From Bordetella parapertussis (GTDB taxonomy: Bacteria > Pseudomonadota > Gammaproteobacteria > Burkholderiales > SG8-41), in the NCBI GenBank assembly GCA_945865805.1, contig CAMBGJ010000008.1, positions 1 to 34,503 of the forward strand: 34,503 bases of DNA. The letters run 5' to 3'. Position 1 is the stretch's first letter, and every line of letters begins with the position of its first letter. The notes beneath the pieces are model-generated. The model was not told the origin of the DNA. It did not search any database and saw only the letters and a program-made list of their open reading frames with translations. The translations under genes and the position numbers were made by a program. This document shows positions 7,851 to 17,204 of the stretch, piece after piece.

Positions 7851-8005
7851 TAACTCGCGCGGCGACCGACACCTTTGCGGCGATCCACCGCACGACGCTC
7901 TGGCCCACTGAACAGCGCGCTACGGCCTTTACGGCGATCATCGTCGTTACGTCGGCCATTGACGTTGGTTCTACGGTTTTCAATCTCGTTGGTCGTATCG
8001 GACAT
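7850..8005 (-). CDS. Small Arg-rich basic protein, 51 residues
   Basis: A short reading frame, ATG at 8005 to TAA at 7850, encodes 51 residues starting MSDTTNEIENRR. About one third are Arg or Lys, arranged as spaced pairs: NRR, GRR, DDDRRKG, PERR, VDRRKG, VGRR. It has a GGAG ribosome binding site seven to eight bases before the ATG and a plausible promoter (TTGCGA, 16 bases, TAGAAT). Paired RR/DRR repeats suggest a nucleic-acid or ribosome-associated peptide, but no family was recognised. It is a single-gene transcript between the catabolic operon and the spermidine-synthase-like gene. The coding call rests on signal quality and ordered repeats. Confidence 0.7.
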   Translation of the reverse strand: MSDTTNEIENRRTNVNGRRNDDDRRKGRSALFSGPERRAVDRRKGVGRRAS

Positions 8006-8038
8006 AAGTTTCTCCATGTACCATTTACCCTATTGCAA

Positions 8039-8066
8039 ATTCTATCATCGACGCCAATAGTCGCAA
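8039..8066 (-). promoter_or_regulatory. Candidate promoter of the small Arg-rich gene
   Basis: On the minus strand TTGCGA (8061–8066) and TAGAAT (8039–8044) are 16 bases apart, giving a predicted start of transcription roughly 25–30 bases before the ATG at 8005. The remaining gap up to 8201 shows nothing else recognisable. Confidence 0.45.
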
Positions 8067-8201
8067 TTGGGTCTGGGCGGTAACCAAGCTACCGCTACTC
8101 AACGCCGCGTGTTAACGCCGGGTTCTAAACGCGACAAGGTTTTGAACATCACCCAGAGCCAGAAATTACACGCCGCATCAGGCGAAAACCTAACGCCACG
8201 A

Positions 8202-10247
8202 TCAACGTTTCAGCACGCTGAATAAATTGTAAAAATCATCCGTCCACAAACGGAAATTCGGATCGTGCGGCAAAGTCTGCGCCGCGTTGCGCAACGCGGG
8301 CGCGTTAAGAATACTGCGGTTCTGCGTGAGAATAATTTGATCGGTGGACGACAGCCAGTAATCGATGCCAGTGGTGTGCGTGCCCTCGGGTTCATCCGTG
8401 ACCATCACCGCACTCATGCCGAATTCACTGGCCAGCCGCGCCACCACCGGGGCGATATTCACAAAACGGTTGGTGGCCTGAAACACCATCACGCCGCCGG
8501 GTGCGAGATGTTTGATATACGCTTGCATCGCCTCGCGCGTGAGCAGATGCATGGGGATCGAATCACCCGCGAACGCATCGATCGCCAGCAAATCAAAATT
8601 CTGCGGTGCCTCACGCTCCAGGCTCAGGCGACCGTCGCCAAGTACCACGTCGATCTGCGCGGGGCTGTCCTTCAGAAACGAAAACTCCATCATCGCCACC
8701 GCCGCCACCTGCGGATCGATTTCGTAAAAGCGGAACACGTCGCCGCGACGCGCATACGCGGCCAGCGCGCCCGCCCCCAGCCCGATCACGCCGACGCGTC
8801 GCGGCCCGTCATTGTTCAACGCCCGCAGGCTGGCAAAGGTGCGCCCGTAACCGCTGCTCTCGCCAAAGTAAGTCGAAGCCTTGCGGCGCATCGCATCGCC
8901 CAGCAACTGTCCGCCGTGATTGATGTTGCCGTGGTACATCACGCGAAACGGCGCCGGATCGGGAAAATCCTTGGTACGCACCACGCCGTAGAAATTACGC
9001 ACCATGACGCGCACATCACGCGAATACTCGGTGACGTTCATGATCACAAAACCGGTGGTCACACTCGCCACGACAAACGCCAGCGCGGCCACCCAGCGCT
9101 TTTGCTCGAGAGCGCTCCAGAACAGCAGCAGCGCGCACGCCGCCAGCACCATGCCGAGCTCAAAATAACCTTTAAGCAACAGCGGCGCGCCGATGGCGAT
9201 CAGCAACGCGCCCAGCGCCCCGCCGATGGAAATCATCAGGTAAAACGTGGTCAGATAACGCGGCACCGGACGCACGCGATACAACTCGCCGTGGCAGAAC
9301 ATGCAGCAGACAAAAAGACCCACCACATACACTGGCGCTGCGACGTAAAGCTCCAACGACTCGGTAAACCACGCCATCGCGGGCAACGCCGCCGCCATCA
9401 GCCCGACAAACACCGGGCGCACGTACCAGCGCGGATGGTCAAAACACAGAATAAAAGTGATCAGGTACAACGCCAGCGGTGCCAGCCACAAAAAAGGAAT
9501 CGAAGCGATGTTCTGCGTCAGGTGATTGGTCACGCCGAGCAACAGGCACGAGCCCATCGCAGCGTAAATGATCCAACTGATGCGCACGCCCCACGCGGGC
9601 GCGGGGCCGTCGTCGGCTTGATTCGTGGCTACTGTCGCTGTGCCGTTAGCCGTAACAGTCGCCGCACGCGCGCTCACCCAGGCTGTCACCGCGCACAACG
9701 CGGCAAATACCCCATACAACGCCGACCAGCCGTAGGATTGCACAGTGCCGCGCAGCCACGGCTCGATGGCCACCGGATACGACAACAATGCCAGCAGCGA
9801 GGCAAAATTTGATAACGCAAACAGACGATACGGCACGGCGTGTTTGTAATGCCGCCAGTACCAGCTTTGCAGCAACGGGCTGGTCGCTGACAACAAAAAA
9901 TATTGCAAGCCGATGGTCACGCCCAACAAGCCAAGTATCGCCAGCGTGGGCGAGGTGCCCGCTTCGCCGCCGGGTTTCCAACTGACATCGGGCAAAATCG
10001 GCAGCAGCAGCAGACTCACCGCCAGCAGCGCTATATGAATTTTGGCCTGTGTGCGGGGCGCGACGCGGCGGGATGTCCAGTCAGCATACGCATAACCGGC
10101 GAGCAGCACGCTCTGAAAAAACACCAGGCACACCGCCCACACTGAAGCCGCACCACCGAACCACGGCAATATTTGCCGCGCGATCACGGGTTGCACCAGG
10201 AACAACAAAAACGCGCTAAGGAATATCGTCGCTGCGTAAAGCGGCAT
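8202..10247 (-). CDS. Membrane-fused spermidine-synthase-like methyltransferase-fold protein
   Basis: A 681-residue two-part protein. The first roughly 400 residues are a series of hydrophobic segments resembling a degenerate MFS transporter. From about residue 475 a spermidine synthase/Rossmann domain follows, with VGVIGLGAGALAAYAR (the SAM-type glycine loop), RFYEIDP, VVLGDGR, DLLAIDAFAGDSIPMHLLT and APGGVMVFQ. The family is annotated as 'fused MFS/spermidine synthase'. True polyamine synthesis is unproven for such proteins. It is the last gene of the minus-strand block beginning at tpiA. Its ATG at 10247 has no Shine–Dalgarno match; instead the AT-rich element C precedes it. Confidence 0.85.
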   Translation of the reverse strand: MPLYAATIFLSAFLLFLVQPVIARQILPWFGGAASVWAVCLVFFQSVLLAGYAYADWTSRRVAPRTQAKIHIALLAVSLLLLPILPDVSWKPGGEAGTSPTLAILGLLGVTIGLQYFLLSATSPLLQSWYWRHYKHAVPYRLFALSNFASLLALLSYPVAIEPWLRGTVQSYGWSALYGVFAALCAVTAWVSARAATVTANGTATVATNQADDGPAPAWGVRISWIIYAAMGSCLLLGVTNHLTQNIASIPFLWLAPLALYLITFILCFDHPRWYVRPVFVGLMAAALPAMAWFTESLELYVAAPVYVVGLFVCCMFCHGELYRVRPVPRYLTTFYLMISIGGALGALLIAIGAPLLLKGYFELGMVLAACALLLFWSALEQKRWVAALAFVVASVTTGFVIMNVTEYSRDVRVMVRNFYGVVRTKDFPDPAPFRVMYHGNINHGGQLLGDAMRRKASTYFGESSGYGRTFASLRALNNDGPRRVGVIGLGAGALAAYARRGDVFRFYEIDPQVAAVAMMEFSFLKDSPAQIDVVLGDGRLSLEREAPQNFDLLAIDAFAGDSIPMHLLTREAMQAYIKHLAPGGVMVFQATNRFVNIAPVVARLASEFGMSAVMVTDEPEGTHTTGIDYWLSSTDQIILTQNRSILNAPALRNAAQTLPHDPNFRLWTDDFYNLFSVLKR

Positions 10248-10255
10248 GCTGTTTT

Positions 10256-10291
10256 ACGTAACTATTTGTTTTTATTTATTATTTTTTATAC
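10256..10291 (+). repeat. AT-rich interspersed element, copy C
   Basis: The element reads GTAACTATTTGTTTTTATTT, then a T-rich half ending in TATACC. It occupies about half of the gap between the NUDIX gene and the spermidine-synthase-like gene, immediately upstream of the latter's ATG, in the place where a ribosome binding site would be expected. Confidence 0.65.
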
Positions 10292-10322
10292 CAACGGCCA
10301 AACAGAACTGAGCGCACCAGTA

Positions 10323-10886
10323 CTACCACTCCCCACGCAGCAGTTTTTCCGCCCACAACACGCCCATCACAGCCTTGGCTTCGGTGATGCGCCCATCGCG
10401 TATCCATTGCATCGCCTCGACGATGGGCACGTGTAACATTTCGAGAAATTCGTCGTCGTCGAGGTGCCGCCCCGCTTGCGTGAGGCTGCGTGCGAGATAC
10501 AGCTCGATGCGCTCGTTGGAGTAGCCGATGCCAGGATGCAGCGTGCTCAAGTGCCGCCACTCAGTGGCAACGTAACCGCATTCTTCGCGCAGTTCGCGTT
10601 TGGCGGTATCCAGCGGATCCTCGCCCGGATCGATCTTGCCGGCAGGCAGTTCGATGAAATGACGGTTCAGCGGATAACGGTACTGGCGCACCAGGGTGAT
10701 CGTTTTGTCATCCGGCATGGCGATGATCATCGATGCGCCCGGATGCAGGATGTACTCGCGCACGGATTCATGGCCGTTCATCAAGCGCACGCGGTCTGAT
10801 TTCACGTGCAACAGCTTGCCCTGAAAAACGGTTTGTGATGCGAGCGTAGTCTCGCTCATGTCTTGCCCGGCTTTATCGTCGGCCAC
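10323..10886 (-). CDS. nudF: NUDIX hydrolase, ADP-ribose pyrophosphatase type
   Basis: A 187-residue NUDIX hydrolase. The Nudix box GX5EX7REUXEEXGU is perfect at about residues 83–105 (GKIDPGE … RELREECGY), and it is preceded by LVRQYRYP and FIELPAG, which mark the ADP-ribose pyrophosphatase (NudF/YffH) subgroup that cleaves ADP-ribose to AMP and ribose 5-phosphate. The GTG at 10886 is preferred because GGAG lies seven bases upstream; an ATG nine codons later is the alternative. It begins 18 bases after the nuoN stop and belongs to the tail of the nuo transcript, an arrangement common in betaproteobacteria. The substrate assignment is by motif only. Confidence 0.85.
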   Translation of the reverse strand: MADDKAGQDMSETTLASQTVFQGKLLHVKSDRVRLMNGHESVREYILHPGASMIIAMPDDKTITLVRQYRYPLNRHFIELPAGKIDPGEDPLDTAKRELREECGYVATEWRHLSTLHPGIGYSNERIELYLARSLTQAGRHLDDDEFLEMLHVPIVEAMQWIRDGRITEAKAVMGVLWAEKLLRGEW

Positions 10887-10904
10887 GAGCAGCTCCGGTT
10901 GGGT

Positions 10905-12365
10905 TTATAGCGACGCGAGTATCGCGCTTGCACACAGCGCCATCAGCGGCTGCGGGAATATGCCGAACGCCAGCACAGCGAGGCCGTTCACCGACAGCAG
11001 CATCTGCACATCGGCACGCGGGGTAATTGCCGTGGTATCCGTGGCGTCATCAAAGTACATGAGCTTGACGATGCGTAGATAGTAGTAGGCACCGATCAGC
11101 GAGAAAATCACCGCGATCACCGCCAGCCACACATGGCCCGCTTCAACAATGGCCTGCAGCACCGCGAACTTGGCATAGAAGCCGACGGTTGGCGGCACAC
11201 CCGCCATCGAGAACATCAACAGCAACATCAAAAATGCGTACCACGGGCTGCGCTGATTGAGACCCTTGAAGTCTTCGAGATTTTCCGCCTCGAAGCCATC
11301 ACGCGACAACAGCAGAATCATGCCGAAGGCGCCCAGGCTCATCAGCACGTAAACCACCACGTAGAACATGCCCGAGGCGTAACCATTCAGGCCGCCGGCC
11401 GCGATGCCGATTAACAAAAAGCCCATGTGCGAAATCGTCGAATAGGCCAGCATGCGCTTGATGTTCGTCTGCGCAATCGCGGTGATATTGCCGATGATCA
11501 AACTGAGCACCGCCATCACCGCCAGCATCTGCTGCCAGTGCGCCTGAATTTGCTCAACACCCAACGCCTGCACCAGCAGCCGGATCACAAAAGCGAACGC
11601 GGCAAGCTTGGGCACCGAGCCGATGAACAGCGTTACCGCCGTCGGCGCGCCGTGGTACACATCGGGCAGCCACATGTGAAACGGTGCTGCGCCGAGCTTA
11701 AAGCCGATACCTGCCGCCAGGAACACCAGACCGAACACCAGCACCACGTTCTTGGCGCTGTCATCCGCGATCACGGCGGCGATGCGTGTGACTTCCAGCG
11801 AACCCGCCGCGCCATAAATCATCGACATGCCGTAGAGCAACATGCCGGAAGCCAGCGCGCCCAGCACAAAGTATTTCATCGCCGCTTCGGTGGCTTTGGC
11901 GGAATCGCGCTGCAGCGCGACCATCGCGTAGAGCGACAGGCTCAGCAGTTCCAGTCCCAGATACAGCGTCAGCAGATGGTTGGCCGAGATCATCACCATC
12001 AGGCCCAGCGTGGCAAACAGGGTCAACGCGAAAAACTCGCCGCGGAACATGCCGCGCAGCGCCAGATAATCGCGCGAGTAAACCAGGATCGAGATCACAC
12101 CAAAGTAGGTCACGAGCTTCAGCACGTCGGCCATGAGATCGCCGACGAACATACCGCTGAAGGTATGTACCGGCTCGCCGGGGTTCAGTTGCGTTGCGGT
12201 AGCCCAGGTCAGCAGCGCGCAACCGGCCAGCGTAGCCTGTGTCAGAAAATAGGTGATGCCACGGTTTTCATCGCGGATGAACAAATCGGCGATCAGGATC
12301 ACGCACGCCATGGTGAGCAGGAATATCTCGGGATAGGCGGGCCACAGGGGTTGTATGTATTGCAT
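10905..12365 (-). CDS. nuoN: NADH-quinone oxidoreductase subunit N
   Basis: A 486-residue polytopic membrane protein, one of the three Mrp-antiporter-like proton-pumping subunits of complex I. Landmarks include [13 protein letters not shown], the lysine-bearing [14 protein letters not shown] and [21 protein letters not shown], and [18 protein letters not shown]. It is the last nuo gene. AGGGAATAG precedes the ATG at 12365 and the gap to nuoM is only 17 bases. Length and order are normal for NuoN. Confidence 0.97.
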   Translation of the reverse strand: MQYIQPLWPAYPEIFLLTMACVILIADLFIRDENRGITYFLTQATLAGCALLTWATATQLNPGEPVHTFSGMFVGDLMADVLKLVTYFGVISILVYSRDYLALRGMFRGEFFALTLFATLGLMVMISANHLLTLYLGLELLSLSLYAMVALQRDSAKATEAAMKYFVLGALASGMLLYGMSMIYGAAGSLEVTRIAAVIADDSAKNVVLVFGLVFLAAGIGFKLGAAPFHMWLPDVYHGAPTAVTLFIGSVPKLAAFAFVIRLLVQALGVEQIQAHWQQMLAVMAVLSLIIGNITAIAQTNIKRMLAYSTISHMGFLLIGIAAGGLNGYASGMFYVVVYVLMSLGAFGMILLLSRDGFEAENLEDFKGLNQRSPWYAFLMLLLMFSMAGVPPTVGFYAKFAVLQAIVEAGHVWLAVIAVIFSLIGAYYYLRIVKLMYFDDATDTTAITPRADVQMLLSVNGLAVLAFGIFPQPLMALCASAILASL

Positions 12366-12382
12366 GACTATTCCCTGATTCC

Positions 12383-13873
12383 CTATTGCCCCGGCAGCTT
12401 GCTGTGCGCGACGTGCGACAGAATGTCGCTCACCGCCGTATGTATCACGTCGGCAAACGGCTGCGGCCAGATGCCCATCACCAGCACCGCCACCGCCAGC
12501 GTGCCGAGCACAATGAATTCGCGCAGATTGATGTCTTTAAGTTGCGCTACCTGGGCATTCGCCACCGCGCCGAATATCACGCGCTTGAACATCCACAGCG
12601 TGTAGGCCGCGCCGAATATCAGCGTGGTCGCAGCAAGGAAGGCGTACCAGAAATTCGCCTGCATCGCACCCAGGATCACCAGAAATTCACCGACGAAGCC
12701 ACTGGTGCCCGGCAAGCCCGCGTTGGCCATGGCGAACAACATGAAGAACGCCGCGAACACCGGCATGGTGTTGACCACGCCGCCGTAATCGCCGATCTCG
12801 CGGGTGTGCATGCGGTCGTACAGCACGCCCACACAGAGGAACATCGCGCCGGAAATAAAGCCGTGCGAAATCATCTGGATCACGGCACCTTCCATGCCCT
12901 GCGGATTAAAGATGAAGAGGCCCAGCGTGACAAAACCCATGTGCGAAATCGACGAGTAGGCGATAAGCTTTTTCATGTCGGTCTGCACCAGCGCCACCAG
13001 CCCGATGTACACCACCGCCACCAGCGACAGGAAAATCATCAAGCCCGCCAGCGCGTGGCTGGCATCCGGCACGATGGGCAGCGACAGCCGCAAGAAGCCG
13101 TAACCGCCGAGCTTCAACATGATCGCTGCCAGCACCACCGAGCCGCCGGTGGGTGCTTCGACGTGGGCATCCGGCAGCCAGGTATGCACCGGCCACATCG
13201 GCACCTTGACCGCAAAGGCCATGAAAAATGCGAGGAAAATCGCGATCTGCGCGTTCATGCCAAGCGGCGTATCGTAAAAATCCAGCAGCGAAAAGCTGCC
13301 GCCCGAGGCAAAGTAAAGATAAATCAGCGCGACCAGCGACAGCAGCGAACCGAACAGCGTATAGAGAAAAAACTTCATCGAGGCGTACACCCGGCGCGGA
13401 CCGCCCCACAGACCGATGATGATAAACATCGGGATCAGCGTCGCCTCGAAAAACACGTAAAACAGCAGCGCATCCAGCGCGCAGAACACGCCGTTCATCA
13501 GCCCCGACAAAATCAGGAACGAGGCCATGTATTGCGCGACTTTTTTCTGGATGATCTCCCACGCCGCGATCACCACCAGCACGGTGGTAAAGCTGTTGAG
13601 CAGCAGCAGCAGCAGGGATATGCCATCGATGCCGAGGTGGTAATGCACATTGAACGCGTCTATCCACTCAACTTTCTGCACGTACTGAAAGCCACCGAGC
13701 GCGGTGCTGAAACCGGTGTGCAGCGGAATCGTAATCAGGAAGCCGAGCACAGCCCCCACCAGCGCGATCACGCGCGCGGTCGGCGCGTTGCGATCCGAAC
13801 CGGTGGCGAGCACGGCCAGCCCGAAGAAAATCGGGATCCAGATCGCCAGGCTCAACAAAGGTAACGCGTACAT
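12383..13873 (-). CDS. nuoM: NADH-quinone oxidoreductase subunit M
   Basis: A 496-residue antiporter-like complex I subunit. [57 protein letters not shown] and [17 protein letters not shown] include the conserved Glu and Lys residues of the proton path. The frame is intact and of normal length. The odd point is its start: the 41 bases between the nuoL stop and the ATG at 13873 are mostly AT-rich element D, and no Shine–Dalgarno sequence is visible. Initiation may use an A/T-rich unstructured leader or coupling to nuoL. Confidence 0.97.
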   Translation of the reverse strand: MYALPLLSLAIWIPIFFGLAVLATGSDRNAPTARVIALVGAVLGFLITIPLHTGFSTALGGFQYVQKVEWIDAFNVHYHLGIDGISLLLLLLNSFTTVLVVIAAWEIIQKKVAQYMASFLILSGLMNGVFCALDALLFYVFFEATLIPMFIIIGLWGGPRRVYASMKFFLYTLFGSLLSLVALIYLYFASGGSFSLLDFYDTPLGMNAQIAIFLAFFMAFAVKVPMWPVHTWLPDAHVEAPTGGSVVLAAIMLKLGGYGFLRLSLPIVPDASHALAGLMIFLSLVAVVYIGLVALVQTDMKKLIAYSSISHMGFVTLGLFIFNPQGMEGAVIQMISHGFISGAMFLCVGVLYDRMHTREIGDYGGVVNTMPVFAAFFMLFAMANAGLPGTSGFVGEFLVILGAMQANFWYAFLAATTLIFGAAYTLWMFKRVIFGAVANAQVAQLKDINLREFIVLGTLAVAVLVMGIWPQPFADVIHTAVSDILSHVAHSKLPGQ

Positions 13874-13911
13874 TATTTAAGTATTTGTTTTATTTGATAA
13901 TTTTTGTTAAT
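13874..13911 (+). repeat. AT-rich interspersed element, copy D
   Basis: The element reads TTTAAGTATTTGTTTTATTT, GATAA, TTTTTGTTAATC. It fills the nuoL–nuoM gap exactly, touching the nuoM ATG on one side and lying four bases from the nuoL TAG on the other. Confidence 0.68.
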
Positions 13912-13914
13912 CGG

Positions 13915-16080
13915 CTAAGCGATCAGCGACCACAAGGTAATCGTCAGCAACAGCACAATGCCGAAAATCATCGCGAACGCGTAGTTGTAGATATAGCCCG
14001 ATTGCAGCTTGCGAATAATGGTCGAGAACAGGCCCACGCTCTTGGCCGAACCATTGACCAGGCCGTCGATTAACACCACGTCGCCGCCCTTCCACAAGCC
14101 GTGGCCAAGCACGCGTGCGCCACCAGCGAAGAACCAGTCGTTGAAGCGATCCAGGCCGTACTTATCCATCAGGATGGTCACCACTTTGCCCCACTTGGCA
14201 CGCAACACCGGCGGCAGGTCGGGCCGCACGATGTAGATGTAATAGGCAGTGCCAGCGCCGATGATCGCCAGCCAAAACGGCAGTGTCATCATGCCATGCG
14301 TGATCATGCCGATGACGCCGTGAAACTGCGCCTTCAGCGTGGCAAGGGCCGGATGCGCTGCGGACACCACGATGGATTTGCCGAAATAATCGCCGAACAC
14401 AAAACTGCCGATGATCCAGCCCGCACACACCGAGGGAATCGCCAGCATGATCAGCGGGAAGGTCACCACCCACGGCGATTCGTGCGGCTTACCGTGGTGA
14501 GCATCGTGCGCGTGGTGGGCATCATGTGCATCATGAGCGTGATCCGCGTGGTCGGCGTGAGCAGCAGCCGCGTGACCGTGGCCACCCTGATGACCGCGAG
14601 CCGCATCGTGGGCCGCTTTTTCCACCAATGCAGCCTTCGCCGCAGCTTCCTCCGCTTTCAACTGCGCCGCGCGTTCCGCGTCACACGCTTTCACCGCAGG
14701 ATCATTCGGATCGGCAAAGCGCTCTTTGCCGTGAAATGCATAAAAAATCAAACGGAAGGAATAAAAGCCGCCCACCAGCACGCCCGCCGTCGCGAGAAAA
14801 TAGGCGAAGCCCGCGCCCGCCAGCGGCGAGGCGTGCAGCGCTTCGATGATCGTGTCCTTGGAGAAAAAGCCTGCGAAGGGCGGCAAGCCGGCGTTGGCCA
14901 GCGCGCCGATCAGCATGGTGGCGTAGGTGATCGGCATGTATTTGGCGAGGCCGCCCATCTTGCGCATGTCTTGCTCGTGGTGCATGGCAATGATCACCGA
15001 GCCCGCCCCGAGGAACAACACCGCCTTGAAAAACGCGTGGGTGAACAAATGGAAGATCGCCGCCGAGTAGGCAGACGCGCCCAGCGCCATGGTCATGTAC
15101 CCGAGCTGCGACAGCGTCGAGTACGCCACCACGCGCTTGATGTCGTATTGCACGGTGGCGATCAGCGCCATGAAAAATGCCGTGATCGCGCCGATGGTCA
15201 TCACAAAGGTGAGCGCGGTGTCGGACAACTCAAACAGCGGCGACATGCGCGCCACCATAAATATGCCTGCGGTGACCATGGTGGCCGCGTGGATCAGCGC
15301 GGAAATCGGTGTCGGGCCTTCCATCGAATCGGGCAGCCACACGTGCAGCGGAAACTGCGCCGATTTACCCATGGCGCCAATAAACAGCAGGATGCAAATC
15401 ACCGTCATCAGCGACCAGGCCGCACCCGGAATGATTTCTATGGTGTTAGTGGACAAACTCTTGGCGTTGGCGAACACCGTGGCGTAATCCAGCGAGTCGA
15501 AATACATCAGCACCAGTGCAATACCCAGCAGAAAGCCGAAGTCGCCGACGCGATTCACCAAAAACGCCTTCAAGTTGGCGTAAATCGCCGTCGGCCGCGT
15601 ATACCAAAAGCCGATCAGCAAATACGACACCAGACCCACGGCCTCCCAACCAAAAAACAGTTGCAGGAAGTTATTGCTCATCACCAGCATGAGCATCGAG
15701 AAGGTAAACAGCGAAATGTAACTAAAGAAGCGCTTGTAACCGGGATCATCCTTCATATAACCAATGGTGTAGATATGCACCATCAGCGACACAAACGACA
15801 CCACGATCATCATCGTCGCCGACAACGGATCGATGAGGAAACCAATCTCGAACTTGGCGTTGCCCGACACCATCCACATATACAACGCGCCGTTGAAATG
15901 GTTGCCGGCCATCACGTCCATGTACACCGCCACCGACGCCCCCAGGCACACCAGCATGCCGGCAATGGTGATCCAATGCGCCGCGCGGCGCGACAGCGCC
16001 CAGCCGCACAGGCCCGCCGCGATGGCACCAAGCAGCGGCGCGAGCGGCACGACCAGATAAAGTTTTTGCATGGCTGTCAT
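13915..16080 (-). CDS. nuoL: NADH-quinone oxidoreductase subunit L with His-rich insertion
   Basis: A 721-residue antiporter-like subunit carrying the long lateral helix of complex I. Typical segments are FEIGFLIDPLSATMMIVVSFVS, FFGWEAVGLVSYLLIGFW, FPLHVWLPDSMEGPTPISALIHAATMVTAGIF and DIKRVVAYSTLSQLGYM. It is longer than most NuoL because of an Ala/Glu/Lys stretch (about residues 463–490) followed by a His-rich, repeat-like loop (about 493–535) built from AHD/AHH units, just before PHESPWVVTF. The loop lies between predicted membrane helices. The ATG at 16080 or one three codons later could be used; both lack a strong ribosome binding site. Confidence 0.97.
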   Translation of the reverse strand: MTAMQKLYLVVPLAPLLGAIAAGLCGWALSRRAAHWITIAGMLVCLGASVAVYMDVMAGNHFNGALYMWMVSGNAKFEIGFLIDPLSATMMIVVSFVSLMVHIYTIGYMKDDPGYKRFFSYISLFTFSMLMLVMSNNFLQLFFGWEAVGLVSYLLIGFWYTRPTAIYANLKAFLVNRVGDFGFLLGIALVLMYFDSLDYATVFANAKSLSTNTIEIIPGAAWSLMTVICILLFIGAMGKSAQFPLHVWLPDSMEGPTPISALIHAATMVTAGIFMVARMSPLFELSDTALTFVMTIGAITAFFMALIATVQYDIKRVVAYSTLSQLGYMTMALGASAYSAAIFHLFTHAFFKAVLFLGAGSVIIAMHHEQDMRKMGGLAKYMPITYATMLIGALANAGLPPFAGFFSKDTIIEALHASPLAGAGFAYFLATAGVLVGGFYSFRLIFYAFHGKERFADPNDPAVKACDAERAAQLKAEEAAAKAALVEKAAHDAARGHQGGHGHAAAAHADHADHAHDAHDAHHAHDAHHGKPHESPWVVTFPLIMLAIPSVCAGWIIGSFVFGDYFGKSIVVSAAHPALATLKAQFHGVIGMITHGMMTLPFWLAIIGAGTAYYIYIVRPDLPPVLRAKWGKVVTILMDKYGLDRFNDWFFAGGARVLGHGLWKGGDVVLIDGLVNGSAKSVGLFSTIIRKLQSGYIYNYAFAMIFGIVLLLTITLWSLIA

Positions 16081-16107
16081 GTGATTGCGCGATTCAGGCC
16101 TGGCCTG

Positions 16108-16413
16108 CTATCCCTTAAGCTGATCCAGATCTTCAACGTTGATGGTGCTCAGATTGCGGAACAGCACCACCAGTATCGCCAAACCGATCGCCGATTCGGC
16201 CGCCGCCACGGTCAGGATGAAAAACACAAAAATCTGCCCCGCCGGATCGTTCAGGTAATGCGAAAACGCGACGAAGTTCATGTTCACCGCCAGCAGCATC
16301 AGCTCGATCGCCATCAGCAGCACAATGATGTTCTTGCGGTTGAGGAAAATCCCCACCACCGAAATCGCGAACAAAATCGCGCCCAAAATCAGATAATGGG
16401 ACAGCGGAATCAT
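16108..16413 (-). CDS. nuoK: NADH-quinone oxidoreductase subunit K
   Basis: A 101-residue, three-helix complex I membrane subunit. [27 protein letters not shown], the buried-Glu segment [20 protein letters not shown] and [21 protein letters not shown] match NuoK closely, including the two conserved membrane glutamates. The start overlaps the end of nuoJ by four bases (ATGA type), so translation is coupled. Length and order are normal. Confidence 0.97.
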   Translation of the reverse strand: MIPLSHYLILGAILFAISVVGIFLNRKNIIVLLMAIELMLLAVNMNFVAFSHYLNDPAGQIFVFFILTVAAAESAIGLAILVVLFRNLSTINVEDLDQLKG

Positions 16414-17063
16414 GCGCCCTCACCTTTCTTGCCGCTGTCCTTGCCGCCCTCGGTGGAATCCTGCCGCGCTTCGCTCGCCATGGTGACCACGCGCACACGG
16501 TCTTTGCGCTGTATCGCTACCTGATCGGCGGGATCCATGTATTTGATCAGCTTGCGCTTACGCAGCGTCAGCGCGATCGCGGCGATAATCGCCACCAGCA
16601 AAATCACCGCAGCGATTTCAAACGGGTAGACATACTCGGTGTAAATCAGGCGCCCGAGTTCCTTGGTATTGGAAAGGTTGGTAGGCAACGCCGGTGGTTG
16701 CGGCACGTCGCCAAAACCCACCGAGCGGCTGGTCAGGATCATCGCCATTTCGACCACCAGCAAAATCGCCACCACGCCGCCCAGCGGCAGATATCGCCAG
16801 AACCCTTCGCGCAGCTTGGCGATATTGATATCCAGCATCATCACCACAAACAAAAACAGCACCATCACCGCGCCCACATATACCAGCACCAGCGTGATCG
16901 CCAGAAACTCCGCCTGTAACAGCAGCCACAGCCCCGAGCAGGTAAAAAACGCCAGCACCAGCAGCAGCGCCGCATGCACCGGGTTGCGTGCAGTAATCAC
17001 ACCCAGCGCTGATGCCACCAGCACGGTGGACAGGAAGTAGAAGATGAGGGTTTGGAAGGTCAT
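16410..17063 (-). CDS. nuoJ: NADH-quinone oxidoreductase subunit J
   Basis: A 217-residue membrane subunit of complex I with five hydrophobic segments. Landmarks are [45 protein letters not shown] (the pi-bulge helix region) and [19 protein letters not shown]. The C-terminal tail after [14 protein letters not shown] is hydrophilic and ends with a Gly/Lys/Glu-rich stretch. nuoK overlaps its stop codon. A 141-base gap filled by a repeat module separates it from nuoI, which is unusual for this tightly packed operon. Confidence 0.96.
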   Translation of the reverse strand: MTFQTLIFYFLSTVLVASALGVITARNPVHAALLLVLAFFTCSGLWLLLQAEFLAITLVLVYVGAVMVLFLFVVMMLDINIAKLREGFWRYLPLGGVVAILLVVEMAMILTSRSVGFGDVPQPPALPTNLSNTKELGRLIYTEYVYPFEIAAVILLVAIIAAIALTLRKRKLIKYMDPADQVAIQRKDRVRVVTMASEARQDSTEGGKDSGKKGEGA

Positions 17064-17073
17064 TTTTGACAGC

Positions 17074-17193
17074 GGTGAACGAGTGAACGGGTGAACGGGT
17101 CAAGGGAACAGTTGCAGCGAAGCAGAACGGGTGCCCCTCCGCAACACTTAGCACTTACTCGTTCACTCGTTAACTCGTTCACTTGTTCACGCC
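17074..17193. repeat. GTGAACGAGT-bordered intergenic repeat module, copy 2
   Basis: The nuoI–nuoJ gap holds several copies of GTGAACGAGT/GTGAACGGGT on one side and the complement (ACTCGTTCAC, ACTCGTTAACTCGTTCAC) on the other, which makes a large inverted repeat. Its core 17095–17125 matches 2072–2102 with three differences in 31 bases. The middle parts of the two modules differ. The transcript here can fold into a long hairpin. Confidence 0.72.
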
Positions 17194-17204
17194 TTTGCAT
17201 TGCA

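Noticed and set aside
8265-9812. 515-codon plus-strand frame
   Set aside because: It is antisense to the spermidine-synthase-like gene, His/Arg/Gln-rich, and has no family motifs or ribosome binding site. Such open antisense frames are expected in GC-rich DNA.
12386-13864. 492-codon plus-strand frame
   Set aside because: Exact antisense of nuoM; composition is typical of a mirror frame.
14101-16524. 807-codon plus-strand frame
   Set aside because: It is antisense to nuoL and nuoK with Arg/His-rich, motif-free translation. The minus-strand genes are certain.
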